Under the pieces are notes generated by a model. The model searched no databases, had not been told where the DNA came from, and saw only the letters and a program-made list of their open reading frames with translations. Made by a program: the position numbers and the translations under genes. DNA of 64,000 nucleotides from Sphingomonas sp. SUN039 (GTDB lineage Bacteria; Pseudomonadota; Alphaproteobacteria; Sphingomonadales; Sphingomonadaceae), in assembly GCF_024758725.1 (NCBI RefSeq), contig NZ_CP096972.1, forward strand, positions 1,036,001 to 1,100,000, written 5' to 3'. Within the stretch, counting starts at the first letter, position 1. Each line of letters starts with the position of its first letter. Positions 18,394-31,200 of this stretch are shown piece by piece.

Positions 18394-19140
18394 TCAACCG
18401 CTAAAGGTTTTCCACAGCAACTGGCCGGAGACGTAGAGAATCAGGACGCCGGTGGCACGGCGGACCATCGGCTCGCTGAATATCCGGATGCCCGCATGCG
18501 TCCCGATCTGGCCGCCGATCAGTACGGCGACGAGCAACGGCCAGAAGGCCGCGATGCTCGCCAGCCCCGACGTGCCGAGCTTGTTGAGTTGTCCGGCAAG
18601 CCCCGCGATGGAATTGACGAGGATGAACACACTGGCGGTCGCAGCGATCTGGCGCGGCGGTCCCCAGCGCATCAGATGCTGGAGCGGCGACAGGAAAATA
18701 CCGCCACCGATCCCGACGAGGCCGGAGAGATAGCCGACCGCACCGCCGATGGCGGCATCGCCGACGCCGGTCGTCTTGCGCGTAGCCTCGGCGGCGCGGG
18801 TGCGCTGGAACAACAACAGCAGGCCCGCGACGAACAGGCTGGCGCCGAGAATAGCAATATACGTCGCCTGCTTAATCGGCGTGAGCCCGCCCAGATACGC
18901 AAGCGGTGCCGAGACGATCACCAGCGGCAGGACGCGCCGCCATGGCACCAGCCCCGCCCGCGCGAAGCGGATCGTGCCGCCGGTGACGACCACGATGTTG
19001 CACAGCGGGGCGATGACCGGGACAAGCTGTGCACTGACCCCCGCCAGCACCAGCAGCGCAATATAGGTCGATCCGCCGCCGAACCCGACGCTGGCATAGA
19101 GCAGCGCGGTGAGGAAGAAAGCGGCGGCGAGGGCGGTCAA
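18394..19140 (-). CDS. TauE/SafE family membrane transporter
   Basis: A 248-residue integral membrane protein with about eight hydrophobic segments and the two family repeats: SVGFGGGSTYIALL near the N-terminus and YLSGLVGIGGGIFLSPL at about 135-152. The family exports sulfite, sulfoacetate or other organosulfur anions. The start is a TTG at 19140, with GGAGGA four bases upstream and no earlier start. It lies 47 bases upstream of the monooxygenase on the same strand, so the two may be co-transcribed. The substrate cannot be read from sequence. Confidence 0.88.
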   Translation of the reverse strand: MTALAAAFFLTALLYASVGFGGGSTYIALLVLAGVSAQLVPVIAPLCNIVVVTGGTIRFARAGLVPWRRVLPLVIVSAPLAYLGGLTPIKQATYIAILGASLFVAGLLLLFQRTRAAEATRKTTGVGDAAIGGAVGYLSGLVGIGGGIFLSPLQHLMRWGPPRQIAATASVFILVNSIAGLAGQLNKLGTSGLASIAAFWPLLVAVLIGGQIGTHAGIRIFSEPMVRRATGVLILYVSGQLLWKTFSG

Positions 19141-19159
19141 TTAGTCCTCCCCGGAACGA

Positions 19160-19221
19160 GTTTCGGGTTGGATTGCCCCCGGCAATCCAAGTCCAGTCCG
19201 GGGGACTGGACGACCCGAAAC
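19160..19221. repeat. Three-way-junction repeat element
   Basis: Nested palindromes: an outer stem GTTTCGGGT (19160-19168) with ACCCGAAAC (19213-19221) encloses two perfect hairpins, TTGGATTGCC/GGCAATCCAA (19168-19190) and GTCCAGTCC/GGACTGGAC (19191-19211). The fold is a three-way junction rather than a simple hairpin. C- and G-rich half-repeats typical of sphingomonad intergenic sequence continue to about 19325. It lies between the starts of the transporter and the end of secA. Confidence 0.85.
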
Positions 19222-19327
19222 TGGTGGCAGGCAAAGCCTGACGGAGGGGGGTCTCCACCGGAGACGCACCAGGTGCGGCGAGCCCCCTCCACCGCTGCGC
19301 GGTCCCCCTCCCCGTTGCGGGGAGGAA

Positions 19328-22057
<2,730 letters not shown>

Positions 22058-22134
22058 GAGAAATTCCAGTAATGATAAGGGGAACCCGCGCGTGGCGCGG
22101 GCAAGAGATTTCGGCGATTGACGTGCGCGAAAGG

Positions 22135-22401
22135 CTAGACGCGCAGCCGCCCTGCATAGAGCGGGGTCGTCCGGACGGGGGCGCTGTGCCGCGCCAGCGG
22201 ACCGAAGTTTACGCGGTCCGATGCCCCGAATGTGCGGGGCGAAACGGACATGAGGCGCGGTGCCTGACGCTCGACACGCACGCTGGCGGTCGCCGAGACC
22301 TCGCACGCCGGACGCGGGGCAGCGGCGGCAGGTGTGCCGACACCGACCATGGCGGTCAGGAACGCAGAAAGGAGCAGCAGCAAACGCATCGTGACGATCA
22401 T
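22135..22401 (-). CDS. Small exported protein, about 88 aa
   Basis: A short frame divergent in position from no neighbour (upstream of secA, same strand) encoding [20 protein letters not shown], a clear signal peptide, then a cleavage-like TPAAAAPRP and a basic mature part with a single Cys. The start may be the ATG at 22401 or the one at 22389; neither has a strong ribosome-binding site. The signal peptide is the main support for it being a gene. Function unknown. Confidence 0.45.
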   Translation of the reverse strand: MIVTMRLLLLLSAFLTAMVGVGTPAAAAPRPACEVSATASVRVERQAPRLMSVSPRTFGASDRVNFGPLARHSAPVRTTPLYAGRLRV

Positions 22402-22467
22402 GTAATAGCGCGCGGCGCTTTCGTCCACCTTAACGCGTGGAATTGCAAAACGTGACCTCGCCCAAGC

Positions 22468-22851
22468 CTACTTCATATTCCAGTTGAACTTCCCGCTCCA
22501 TTTTGCCGTTATCGGCAAGCCGCCGTTCTTGGCAGGCTTAAACCTAGCTCGGACGAGCATCAGTTGGCATGTGTGGGTGTCTAGCAGTTCCCAACCCGAC
22601 GAGTTATCGACGGTGCATGCAACCGGACACCCCTTTTCAGATATCTCAAGCGTGAAGCTAACGAGGCCTTGCATATTGCTTCGACGGGCTGCGGCGGGAT
22701 AGTCGGCGTCGCTGACCCAAGACCCTACGGGTCCGCCACGTTCGCAGGCAGTCTTTGTTCCTGGTGCCAAAGTGAACCTTGGCGACGATAATGCTGGGAT
22801 TTTGAGATCAGGCGTTGCCGTTGCCTGAGCAAGTAGTAACGGGAGGAGCAT
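22468..22851 (-). CDS. Stand-alone TonB C-terminal-like exported protein
   Basis: A 127-residue protein with a short signal peptide (MLLPLLLAQATA) and a C-terminal half matching the TonB C-terminal fold: YPAAARRSNMQGLVSFTLEI, SSGWELLD, then ARFKPAKNGG. It lacks the membrane anchor and Pro-rich spacer of a true TonB. Three or four Cys residues could form disulfides. Base composition is less G+C-rich than the neighbours. Related proteins are common in sphingomonads, without known function. Confidence 0.75.
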   Translation of the reverse strand: MLLPLLLAQATATPDLKIPALSSPRFTLAPGTKTACERGGPVGSWVSDADYPAAARRSNMQGLVSFTLEISEKGCPVACTVDNSSGWELLDTHTCQLMLVRARFKPAKNGGLPITAKWSGKFNWNMK

Positions 22852-22905
22852 AGGTTATTCCGCAAAGCTCAACAAACTGAGTGATGCTACCCTCGAGAGC
22901 AAATT

Positions 22906-24135
22906 GTGTCGATAGCTGCCCGTTCCCCCCTCGCCACCCCCTTCCCCGACCTGCCGCCCCTCGACGGCGTGACGATCCGCGTTGCCCGCGCGGGGTACAA
23001 GGACTGGGGCCGCTGCGACCTGACTTTTGCCGAGTTTGCCCCCGGCACTACCGTCGCGGGCGTGACGACGCAGAGCAAATGCCCCTCGCCCGAAGTCGAA
23101 TGGTGCCGCGCGGCGCTGACGCTCGGACAGGCGCGCGCGCTGGTCGTCAATGCGGGCAACGCCAATGCGTTCACGGGCAATCGCGGCAAGGTGGCGGTTG
23201 AGGCGATTGCGGCGAAGGTCGCGGGGCATCTCGGGTGCCAGCCCTCCGATGTGTTCGTTGCCTCGACCGGCGTGATCGGCACGGCGCTGCCCATTCCCAA
23301 GGCCGAAGCCGGACTCGACGCGGCGTTCGTCGCGTCGCCCGCGTCATGGGAGGAAGCGACCAACACGATCGGCACGACCGATACCTTTCCCAAGGCGGCG
23401 ATGACCCGCGCGGTGATCGGCGGGCAGACGGTGAGCCTTGTGGGCTTCATCAAGGGCAGCGGCATGATCGCGCCCGACATGGCGACAATGCTGGGATTCA
23501 TCTTCACCGATGCCGCGGTCGAACCGGCTTTCCTCCAGACGATGTTGAGCGCGGCCAACCGGGCGACGTTCAGTTGCATCACGGTCGATAGCGACACCTC
23601 GACCAGCGACACGGTACTCGCCTTTGCGACCGGCAAGGCAGGCAATGCGCCGCTGGCCGGGTTCGACGATGCCGGGGCTGACGCGTTTCAGGCGGCACTG
23701 GCCGACCTGTGCCGCCAACTCGCGCATCTCGTGGTGCGCGACGGCGAAGGTGCGACGAAGTTCATCGAAGTACGCGTGACCGGTGCCGAGAGCGACGCCA
23801 GCGCGCACCGCATCGGGATGAGCATCGCCAATTCGCCGCTGGTGAAGACTGCGATCGCGGGCGAGGACGCCAATTGGGGCCGCGTCGTGATGGCGGTCGG
23901 GAAGGCTGGCGAACCTGCCGACCGCGACCGGCTGTCGATCAGCTTCGGCGGCGTCGAAGTGGCGCGCGACGGGCTGGTCGTCGAGGGGTACGACGAAGCG
24001 CCGGTCGCCGCGCATCTGAAGGGGGCGGACATCGACATATCGGTCGATCTGGGCCTCGGATCCGGTCGCGCGACCGTTTGGACGTGCGATCTGACGCATG
24101 GCTATATTTCGATCAATGCGGACTATCGGAGTTAG
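22906..24135 (+). CDS. argJ: Glutamate N-acetyltransferase / amino-acid N-acetyltransferase ArgJ
   Basis: A 409-residue Ntn-hydrolase of arginine biosynthesis that transfers acetyl from N-acetylornithine to glutamate. The self-cleavage site is the ATML motif in APDMATMLGF, where the Thr becomes the nucleophile of the beta chain. STGVIGTALP and the C-terminal HGYISINADYRS are family hallmarks. The start is a GTG with only a weak upstream ribosome-binding site. Its stop overlaps the opposing vapD gene by four bases. No other arg gene is in the window. Confidence 0.95.
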   Translation: MSIAARSPLATPFPDLPPLDGVTIRVARAGYKDWGRCDLTFAEFAPGTTVAGVTTQSKCPSPEVEWCRAALTLGQARALVVNAGNANAFTGNRGKVAVEAIAAKVAGHLGCQPSDVFVASTGVIGTALPIPKAEAGLDAAFVASPASWEEATNTIGTTDTFPKAAMTRAVIGGQTVSLVGFIKGSGMIAPDMATMLGFIFTDAAVEPAFLQTMLSAANRATFSCITVDSDTSTSDTVLAFATGKAGNAPLAGFDDAGADAFQAALADLCRQLAHLVVRDGEGATKFIEVRVTGAESDASAHRIGMSIANSPLVKTAIAGEDANWGRVVMAVGKAGEPADRDRLSISFGGVEVARDGLVVEGYDEAPVAAHLKGADIDISVDLGLGSGRATVWTCDLTHGYISINADYRS

Positions 24136-24416
24136 TTGAGCGCCGGTCCTAGGTCGTTGTTTTCCTCAATCCGTAACATCCGAATATCGCGTACCGAGGG
24201 CTGGAACCAGTTATAGGCGCGCTTCAATTCCTGCACGGCAAGCACACAGTCCACCGCAGTTACGGCATCGTTGCCGAAATAGGTCGATCCCTGTTGCCAG
24301 TCGAAGCCGCGCTGTTCCAGCGTTCTGCGAACGTCTGAATAAGCATTGCGCCAAGAGGGATTGGGATAAGTCGCCTCAAGTGTCGGCGTATCGAGATCAA
24401 AGACAATTGCGTACAT
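24132..24416 (-). CDS. vapD: VapD-family endoribonuclease
   Basis: A 94-residue protein from the ATG at 24416, behind an AGGGGGA ribosome-binding site. The frame is open to 24470 but the family N-terminus is MYAIVFDLDTPTLEATYPNP. RGFDWQQGSTYFG, AVDCVLAVQEL and VRDIRMLRIEENNDL match VapD closely. VapD has a Cas2-like ferredoxin fold and cleaves RNA in Haemophilus and Helicobacter; some relatives act as toxins with a VapX partner. No antitoxin gene is adjacent here. The gene is lower in G+C than argJ and trxA on either side, suggesting transfer. Confidence 0.9.
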   Translation of the reverse strand: MYAIVFDLDTPTLEATYPNPSWRNAYSDVRRTLEQRGFDWQQGSTYFGNDAVTAVDCVLAVQELKRAYNWFQPSVRDIRMLRIEENNDLGPALN

Positions 24417-24482
24417 ACTTCCCCCTAAGCTTGGTTTCCCGCTTGTACGATTATGTCCGATGCCAGCCATGGGGAATGCTAC

Positions 24483-24803
24483 CTAAAGCTCGCTCTCAAG
24501 CCAAGCCTTCAACTGCCCCTTGGGGGCCGCGCCCACCTTGGTCGCGGCGGGCTGGCCGTTCTTGAACAGGATCATCGTCGGGATGCCGCGGACGCCATAT
24601 TTGCCCGGCGCGTCGGGGTTTTCGTCGATGTTGAGCTTGGCGATGGTAACTTGCTCGCCGAGTTCGTCGGACAGTTCTTCTAGGCTCGGCCCGATCATCT
24701 TGCACGGGCCGCACCATTCGGCCCAGAAATCGACGAGCACGGGGCCGCCCGCCGCGATCACATCGGTGGCGAAGCTGTCGTCGGTGATCTTGAGGGTAGC
24801 CAT
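24483..24803 (-). CDS. trxA: Thioredoxin
   Basis: A 106-residue thioredoxin with the active-site WCGPC motif at about 30-34 and the cis-proline segment GIPTMILF. It reduces protein disulfides in the cytoplasm and is recycled by thioredoxin reductase. The length and motif fit TrxA. It lies 49 bases beyond addA on the same strand, the usual alphaproteobacterial order, so it may share the addBA transcript. Confidence 0.95.
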   Translation of the reverse strand: MATLKITDDSFATDVIAAGGPVLVDFWAEWCGPCKMIGPSLEELSDELGEQVTIAKLNIDENPDAPGKYGVRGIPTMILFKNGQPAATKVGAAPKGQLKAWLESEL

Positions 24804-24852
24804 GGGAATCTCCTGAATGTCGTCACTCTAAGTAAGGCCAAGTTCGCCGGAC

Positions 24853-27800
24853 TCAACCGGTTGGTGACGGCAAGAGTTGCTGTGCCGCCTGCAAGCCCGG
24901 CTTGTGCGGCGCAAGGTCGGCATCGTTGAGCGCGATGAGGCGCGGACCGGACGTGTAGAGCAACGCCGCGCGCACGGTGCGGTCGGGGAAAACGCCGCGC
25001 AGGACCGCAACATAGGCGGCCATCTGGCGCTTGTACGCTTCGGGCACAGCGGTTGCATCGGCAGGTACGCGGCGGCCGGTCTTGAAATCGACGATATCCA
25101 CGGTGTCCGTGCCGACGATCAACCGGTCGACGGTGCCTGAAATCACCACGCCCGCGACGACACCCGCCACCGGCACTTCCGCCAGGCCGTCGGGGCCGAA
25201 CAGGTGCGCGCAGGCCGGGTGGTCGAGCACGTCGAGTACCGCGCCGGTGAGGTCGGCGCGGACAGCAGGCTCCGCGACCCCTGCCGACCGTAAGAGCCAG
25301 CGGTCGGCAGCGGTGGCGCGTGTTGCGGGCGCGAGTTGTGGCAACCGCTCGAACAAGGCGTGGATCAGGCGGCCGCGCTCGGCAACGGCCTGCATGACGG
25401 CGGACGGCGGCGGGTCGGCGACGGTGTCCGGCCCGAGCGACGACGGGCTGAGCGGGCGCGGCGGACGAGCCTCGGGCGGCGCGGGACGGTCGAGCCAGTC
25501 GGGGCGGGTGACGATCGGCGATGCCTCATCCACTTTGGCAGGTTTCGTGATGCTGCGACCCGCGACTTCATGCACCCGCGCGCTTCCCCAATCGGGAATT
25601 TCGACCTGCGCCGCGCCCATTCGCATCATCGCGCGCTCGATAACGCTATGCCAGCTTGCCTCGGGCACGGTTTTTTGTCGCTGCGAAAGCGATCCGGCGA
25701 CGACGAGTTGCTCTTCCGCGCGAGTCATGGCGACGTAGAGCAGACGCCAATGTTCGCGCCGGTCCTGTTCCGACAGATGTGTAGCCATTGCTTCGAGCTT
25801 GATATCCAGCCGCCGCTCCTTGGCATTGGGCCGGAACAGCGGAACGGGTTCGGTCAGTTCATCGATCAAAAAGCTGAAATCGCGGTCGTTTGCCGCCTCG
25901 GGGTCGCCGGTCGCATCGGCGAGGATGACGAGCGGCGCCTGCAATCCCTTTGCCGCGTGGACGGTCATCACGCGGACGGCATCGCCCTGCCCGCCAGCGT
26001 CGCGCACGATCTCGCCTTCCCCGCGGTCGAACCAGTCGAGAAAGCCCTGTAAAGTTGCGACGCCTTCGCGCTCGAACTGGAGCGCGGCGTTGAGCAGTTC
26101 ATCGATCGGGTCGGCGGCTTCGTTGCCGAGACGGCGGAGCAGGTTTTTGCGGGCGGCGATATCGCCGGAGAGCATTGTTTCGAGAAAGATGTAGGGCGAG
26201 ACATAGTCTGCTATTGTCAATAGCTTACGGGGAATAGCTATGGACTGTTCGGAACTATGGGTGCGAAGGTGCTCCCACAGCGACCCGCTCCGCTTCACAT
26301 GCGCCGCGTCGTATAGCTGTTCCTGCGTCCAGCCGCAGATCGGCGAGACGAGCAACGACGCGAGAGTCAGGTCGTCGTCGGGCTGTACCGCGAAACGCAG
26401 CGCGGCGAGGCAGTCCTTGACCGCCAGCGGCGAGGCGAGCCGCAAGCGGTCCACGCCCGCGACGGGAACGCCCTCTTTTTGCAGGCGTGCCACGAGCAAG
26501 GCGGCAAGGTCGCTGCGCTTGCGGACGAGGATCATGACGTCGCCGGCGGTGAGCGGTCCGCCACGCGGTTTACCTTCACCGTTGTTCTTAGTTTCGAGCA
26601 TCCGCCCTTCGGCGATCCAGTCCTTGACCTGCACGGCGATACGCGAAGCGAGCGTGCGCGTTGCAGTCGGCACCCAGCCCTCTTCGCCGTCTTCCTCTTC
26701 GCCCTCGGGTGCACGGACGGGGGGCAACAGGGTGACGCTCCCTGCCCCGCCCTTGGCGCTCTCGTGGCGGTCGAGCGCTTGTTCGCCGAATGCGTCCTCG
26801 CCGAGCTCGTCGAGCAGCGCATCGACCACCTCGAGTACCGGCGGCGTCGAACGGAACGAGCGATCAAGCGACAGCCGCGCCAGTTCGCGCCCTGCGGCGG
26901 CGGCACGACCCTCGAAATCCTCGCCCGCATCGGCGTAGAAGCGCGGATCGGTGCCCTGAAACCCGAAGATCGCCTGTTTGTAGTCGCCGACGGTGAACAG
27001 GGTCCGCAGTACATCGGCCCGCGCGCCCTCGCCTGCCCAGAATTCGCCCGCCAGCGCCTTGACGATCTCCCACTGGCGTTCGTTGGTGTCCTGCGCCTCG
27101 TCGACGAGAATATGGTCGGTCGCCTGATCGAGCTTATAGGCGATCCATGCGCCCATTCCGGACTCTTTGAGCAGCGCAACGGCTTTCCCGATCAGATCGT
27201 CGAAATCGACCAGCCCCGCCGCCTTCTTCGCATCCGCATAGGCGCGCGCATAACGGCGTGCGGCGTGGAGGCCGTGGGCGATGTCCTGCGCCAGTGCCGC
27301 CTTTTGTTGCAACGCCAGCAACGCCCCGTACCACTCACGTATCCGCGCCGCGAGCGGCTCGTAACGCGGGTCGGTGGGCACCTGCCCCTTGCCGGTGCGC
27401 GGGTCGCCGTCGGCCTTGTTCCAGACGAGGTGTAGCTTGGCCAGTTCGGCGGCGCGTTGGGCGGGTTCGCCGTGGAACCAGTCGGAGATAATTGTCGCGC
27501 GTTTTTCGCCGGTTTTGCCCCAGTCGGCGAGCACCTGGCCAAGGTCGAACAGCGTGTCGCGGTCAAAATTGTCTTCCTCGCACGCCTCGACCACGTCGTT
27601 GGGAGAGAAATCGGCGGGAATACCGAGCGCGCGGCGGACGACCGCCTCGATGCCCTCGGGCAGCGACTCCAGCGCCTCGACGTTTTTTGCAGCGCGCAAC
27701 AGGAAGCTCTGCGTCCCCGCCTCGCCCAATCGTCGCGAGAGCGCGCGCAGAGCTGTGATAAGCCTCACCTCGCCATCGCGTTCCGCTCTCTCAGCCAACT

Positions 27801-28299
27801 CTCCGAGCACGTTCGAGGCCAGCGCCGCCTGTTCGCGCCCTTCGACGGCGCGAAAGCCGGGCGCGAGACCCGCTTCCAGCGGAAAGCTGCCCAGCAACGT
27901 CTGGCAGAACGCGTGTATCGTCATCACGCGCAAGCCACCGCCGCGCGCCTCCAGTACCGACGCGAACAGGGTCCGGGCGCGGGCCACGTCTTCAGGGTCG
28001 TCGTTTTCGCCCAGCGCAAACAATTCGTGTTTCAGCGCTTTGTCGTCGAGCCGCGCCCACCACGCGAGGCGGGTGTGGACGCGCTCAGCCATTTCCGCCG
28101 CGCCCGCGCGGGTGAAGGTCAGGCACAGGATCGAATCGGGGCGGACACCGGGGCGCAGCAACAGCCGCAGGACGCGCGCGGCGAGCACATAGGTCTTGCC
28201 CGTCCCCGCCGACGCCGACAGCCAGACATCGGCATCGGGTGACGACGCAGCCGCCTGCGTGCCACGCAGCTCGGCAAAGGGCTCAGTCTTCGCGGCCAT
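24853..28299 (-). CDS. addA: Double-strand break repair helicase AddA
   Basis: A 1148-residue UvrD-type helicase-nuclease subunit of AddAB, the alphaproteobacterial counterpart of RecBCD. Walker A is ASAGTGKTYVLA (about 29-40), Walker B with QxxR context is DEAQDTNERQWEI, GDYKQAIFGFQGTDP follows, and the C-terminal nuclease has VDIVDFKTGRR. The start overlaps the end of addB by 17 bases. Confidence 0.95.
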   Translation of the reverse strand: MAAKTEPFAELRGTQAAASSPDADVWLSASAGTGKTYVLAARVLRLLLRPGVRPDSILCLTFTRAGAAEMAERVHTRLAWWARLDDKALKHELFALGENDDPEDVARARTLFASVLEARGGGLRVMTIHAFCQTLLGSFPLEAGLAPGFRAVEGREQAALASNVLGELAERAERDGEVRLITALRALSRRLGEAGTQSFLLRAAKNVEALESLPEGIEAVVRRALGIPADFSPNDVVEACEEDNFDRDTLFDLGQVLADWGKTGEKRATIISDWFHGEPAQRAAELAKLHLVWNKADGDPRTGKGQVPTDPRYEPLAARIREWYGALLALQQKAALAQDIAHGLHAARRYARAYADAKKAAGLVDFDDLIGKAVALLKESGMGAWIAYKLDQATDHILVDEAQDTNERQWEIVKALAGEFWAGEGARADVLRTLFTVGDYKQAIFGFQGTDPRFYADAGEDFEGRAAAAGRELARLSLDRSFRSTPPVLEVVDALLDELGEDAFGEQALDRHESAKGGAGSVTLLPPVRAPEGEEEDGEEGWVPTATRTLASRIAVQVKDWIAEGRMLETKNNGEGKPRGGPLTAGDVMILVRKRSDLAALLVARLQKEGVPVAGVDRLRLASPLAVKDCLAALRFAVQPDDDLTLASLLVSPICGWTQEQLYDAAHVKRSGSLWEHLRTHSSEQSIAIPRKLLTIADYVSPYIFLETMLSGDIAARKNLLRRLGNEAADPIDELLNAALQFEREGVATLQGFLDWFDRGEGEIVRDAGGQGDAVRVMTVHAAKGLQAPLVILADATGDPEAANDRDFSFLIDELTEPVPLFRPNAKERRLDIKLEAMATHLSEQDRREHWRLLYVAMTRAEEQLVVAGSLSQRQKTVPEASWHSVIERAMMRMGAAQVEIPDWGSARVHEVAGRSITKPAKVDEASPIVTRPDWLDRPAPPEARPPRPLSPSSLGPDTVADPPPSAVMQAVAERGRLIHALFERLPQLAPATRATAADRWLLRSAGVAEPAVRADLTGAVLDVLDHPACAHLFGPDGLAEVPVAGVVAGVVISGTVDRLIVGTDTVDIVDFKTGRRVPADATAVPEAYKRQMAAYVAVLRGVFPDRTVRAALLYTSGPRLIALNDADLAPHKPGLQAAQQLLPSPTG

Positions 28300-31200
28300 A
28301 CCACTCGTCCCGCCGCATCAGCTGGTCATAGTCTTCGTAAGGGGCGTATTCGGGGTGCAGCTTCGCCTTGAAAGGCGCTTCGCCTGTCAGCCAGTTTTCG
28401 GCTGCCTTGGTAAAAATGGCGATGGCGTGCGCGACGAAATCCTCCTTGGCGATGGGCGCTCGCCCGCCGACGGGCGATGAGGCTTTGCCGAAGCTGTCGC
28501 CGTTTTTGGTGAGCGACCAATATTCGAATTCGCTGACCCGTGGTCGCCCGATGTTTGCCGATGTCGGCGTGGCTGGCGAGTCTTCGACCCACATAGGTTC
28601 GGGCCGGACTTGGTCTGGCACGGCCCCCTGTCCGCTTGGCTTGAGATCGAACCCGCCCCGTTCCGCAATCGCCGCGAGGAGCCCGAGTTGCATCGAATAG
28701 CCTGCCGCCACGGACTTGCCGCTCGGTGCGCTGCCGGTTTTGTAATCGATAACCGCGAGGCTGCCGTCGTCGAGCCGGTCGATGCGGTCGGCGATACCGC
28801 TGAGGTCGATGCCTGCGATATTGGCCTTGCCCTTCACCTCCGACACGATCGGCTCGCGGCGCTCCTCGATGCGTTGGGTCGCGATGCGGTCCGCGACCCA
28901 TTGGCAGGCCTCGACCAGACGCGGCTCCCACAACGTGCGAACGATGGGGTGGACGCCGGGTTCGTTGAGCAGCGCGGCGATGCGGGGAAGCAGCTTGTCG
29001 GGGTGGAGCTTGTCCTCGCGCATCCACGCGTCGAGCACGGCATGGACCGCACTGCCCCGCCAGGCCGGTCCGGGGTCGGCGTCGACCGCGTCGAGCGGCG
29101 ACAGGCGGAGCATGGCTCGGGCGTAAAAGGCGTACGGGTCGGCCTTCAGCCGGTCGACCTCGGTCACGGAAATGCGGCGCGGGCGGTCGGCGACGGGCGG
29201 CGACGGCGCGGGCCGGTGCGCGGGTTGCGGCGCGCCGGGGTTGGCGTCGATGGCAGTGGCGAGCGCGGGCAGGCGTTCGTCCTTGTCGAGGCCGCCCGTC
29301 ATCGCCTCCAGCCGCAACAGGAAGCGCGAGGCAATCGTCGCCGAGCGGGCATCGCGGATGGCGCGGGTCAGCAGGACTTCGCCTGCACCGAGTGCCACTG
29401 CCAGATCATGCGCGGCAAGGCCCACGCGGCGTTCGGGATCGGCCAGTTCCAGTTCGCGCCTAACGCGGGGGCTAAGCCACGGGTCGGCGCCGGTCGCGGG
29501 GGGCCAACTGCCTTCGTTGAGGCCGCCGAGCACAAGCAAATCGGCCTGTTGCAACCGCGCCTCGATCAGGCCGTAGATGCTGATGCGCGGATGGCCGCCC
29601 TGCGGCGGGCGGATGGCTTTTTCGCCGAGCAGTTGGCGGAGAAGCGGGAGCAGGTCGTCGCGAGAGAAATCGGCGGGGCCGAGGTCGTGACGGGCCTCCA
29701 GATCGGCGAACAGGTCGGCGGCGCAGCGGCCAGCGGGTCCGGCCCAGACGCCTTCGCCGCCGAGCATTTCTAGCAGGGTGCGGATTGCCGCGAGCAGATC
29801 GCCGAACGAGGCGCGCGGGCAAGCAAAGGCAGCTTCGAAATCGGCAAACAGCGGCGCGGTTTCGGTCCACCATATGGTCGCGCGGTCGCGGACGGGGCGT
29901 TCGCGGTCGTTGCCCGAACGCAGCCATGCCGCGAGGCCCGCCAGCCCCGGTGCAGGTCGCGGCCCGCGCAGCGCGAGATCGAGGCGGCGGACGCCGTCGA
30001 GCCAGGGCAAACGCGCCTCGCCGCTGCGGACCAGCGGGTGTTTGAGAACAGCGAGCAAGGCGGTCGGCGCAAAGCGTTCGACGCCGAGCGCCGCAATGGC
30101 CTGAATAAGGACGCCGACCGGCATCGCGGCAAGGGGTTGTCCGGCCGAATCGTCGGCCTCTATCCCCCAGCGCCGGAGATGTGCGCCGACGCGGCCTGCA
30201 AGACCCCGGTCCGGGGTGATCAGCGCGGCAGTGCGTTCAGGCGTCTCGAGCGCCTCGCGCAGCGCAATCGCGATACCTTGCGCCTCATCGGCGGGCGCGG
30301 CGAAAGTGGCGAGGCGAACGCCCTTGAGGCTGCGCTGCGGCGCGGGGAGGTCGATCCATTTGCTGGTGAAGCGTGCCGGGGCGAACGCATTCGAGACTGC
30401 CCTGCCCCGCACCGCTTTGCGCGGTTTGCCGTCACCCCAGCGCCAGCGAACGACCTCGGCGCGGGTGACGCGAATGCGGTCGAGCAGCAGGCGTAAGTGA
30501 TGCTGGGGATGGGTTTCGATGGCGGCGCGGTTCTCGTCGCCCGCAATCGCATCCCATTCGGCGTCGGGGCTGGCGAGGTCGAGTCCCGGCAACACGACCG
30601 ATCCGTCCGGTAACCGCGCAACGACCGCGAGCAGATCGGCAATCGCCTTGGCCGCACTTGTCACGCCCGCCGCGATGACGAAATGATCGGGCGGGGTGTC
30701 GCGCCATCGGCTGGCGAGGCCGCGCAACAGGCGGTTGCGGCGTTCGGGCAGGTCGATGCGGTCCAGCTTGGCCAGTTCCTCGGGCCAGCGCGTAATGACG
30801 GTGGCGAACAGGTCGAGCGATTTCTGCCAGTGCCCGGCGAGGTCCGGCCCAACGCTGAGTTCGCACAAGTCGGCAGGGGTGCGATCCTCGGCAATCAGTT
30901 CATCGAGGGTGCTGCCGAGTTCGGTCGCGAGGCGCACCGCCTCTGCCGTGCCGACCCTCTGTCCGATCAGGCTGCGTTCCTGCTGCACCAGTCGCGCAAG
31001 GATCATCCGGCGGGTCAGCGGATCGACGGCGGGTGGAACGTCGCTGTCGATGCCGTCAAGCGCCACACCGGGGGCCTCGCCCGCGTCGCCGATGGCGACG
31101 ATGCGCGGCAGCAAGAGGCCGCTTTCGGCGCGGCGCACGAACGCATCGGTGACGGCCCGGATCGCGCGGTTGTTGGGCAGCAGAATCATGCCGCGCGCCA

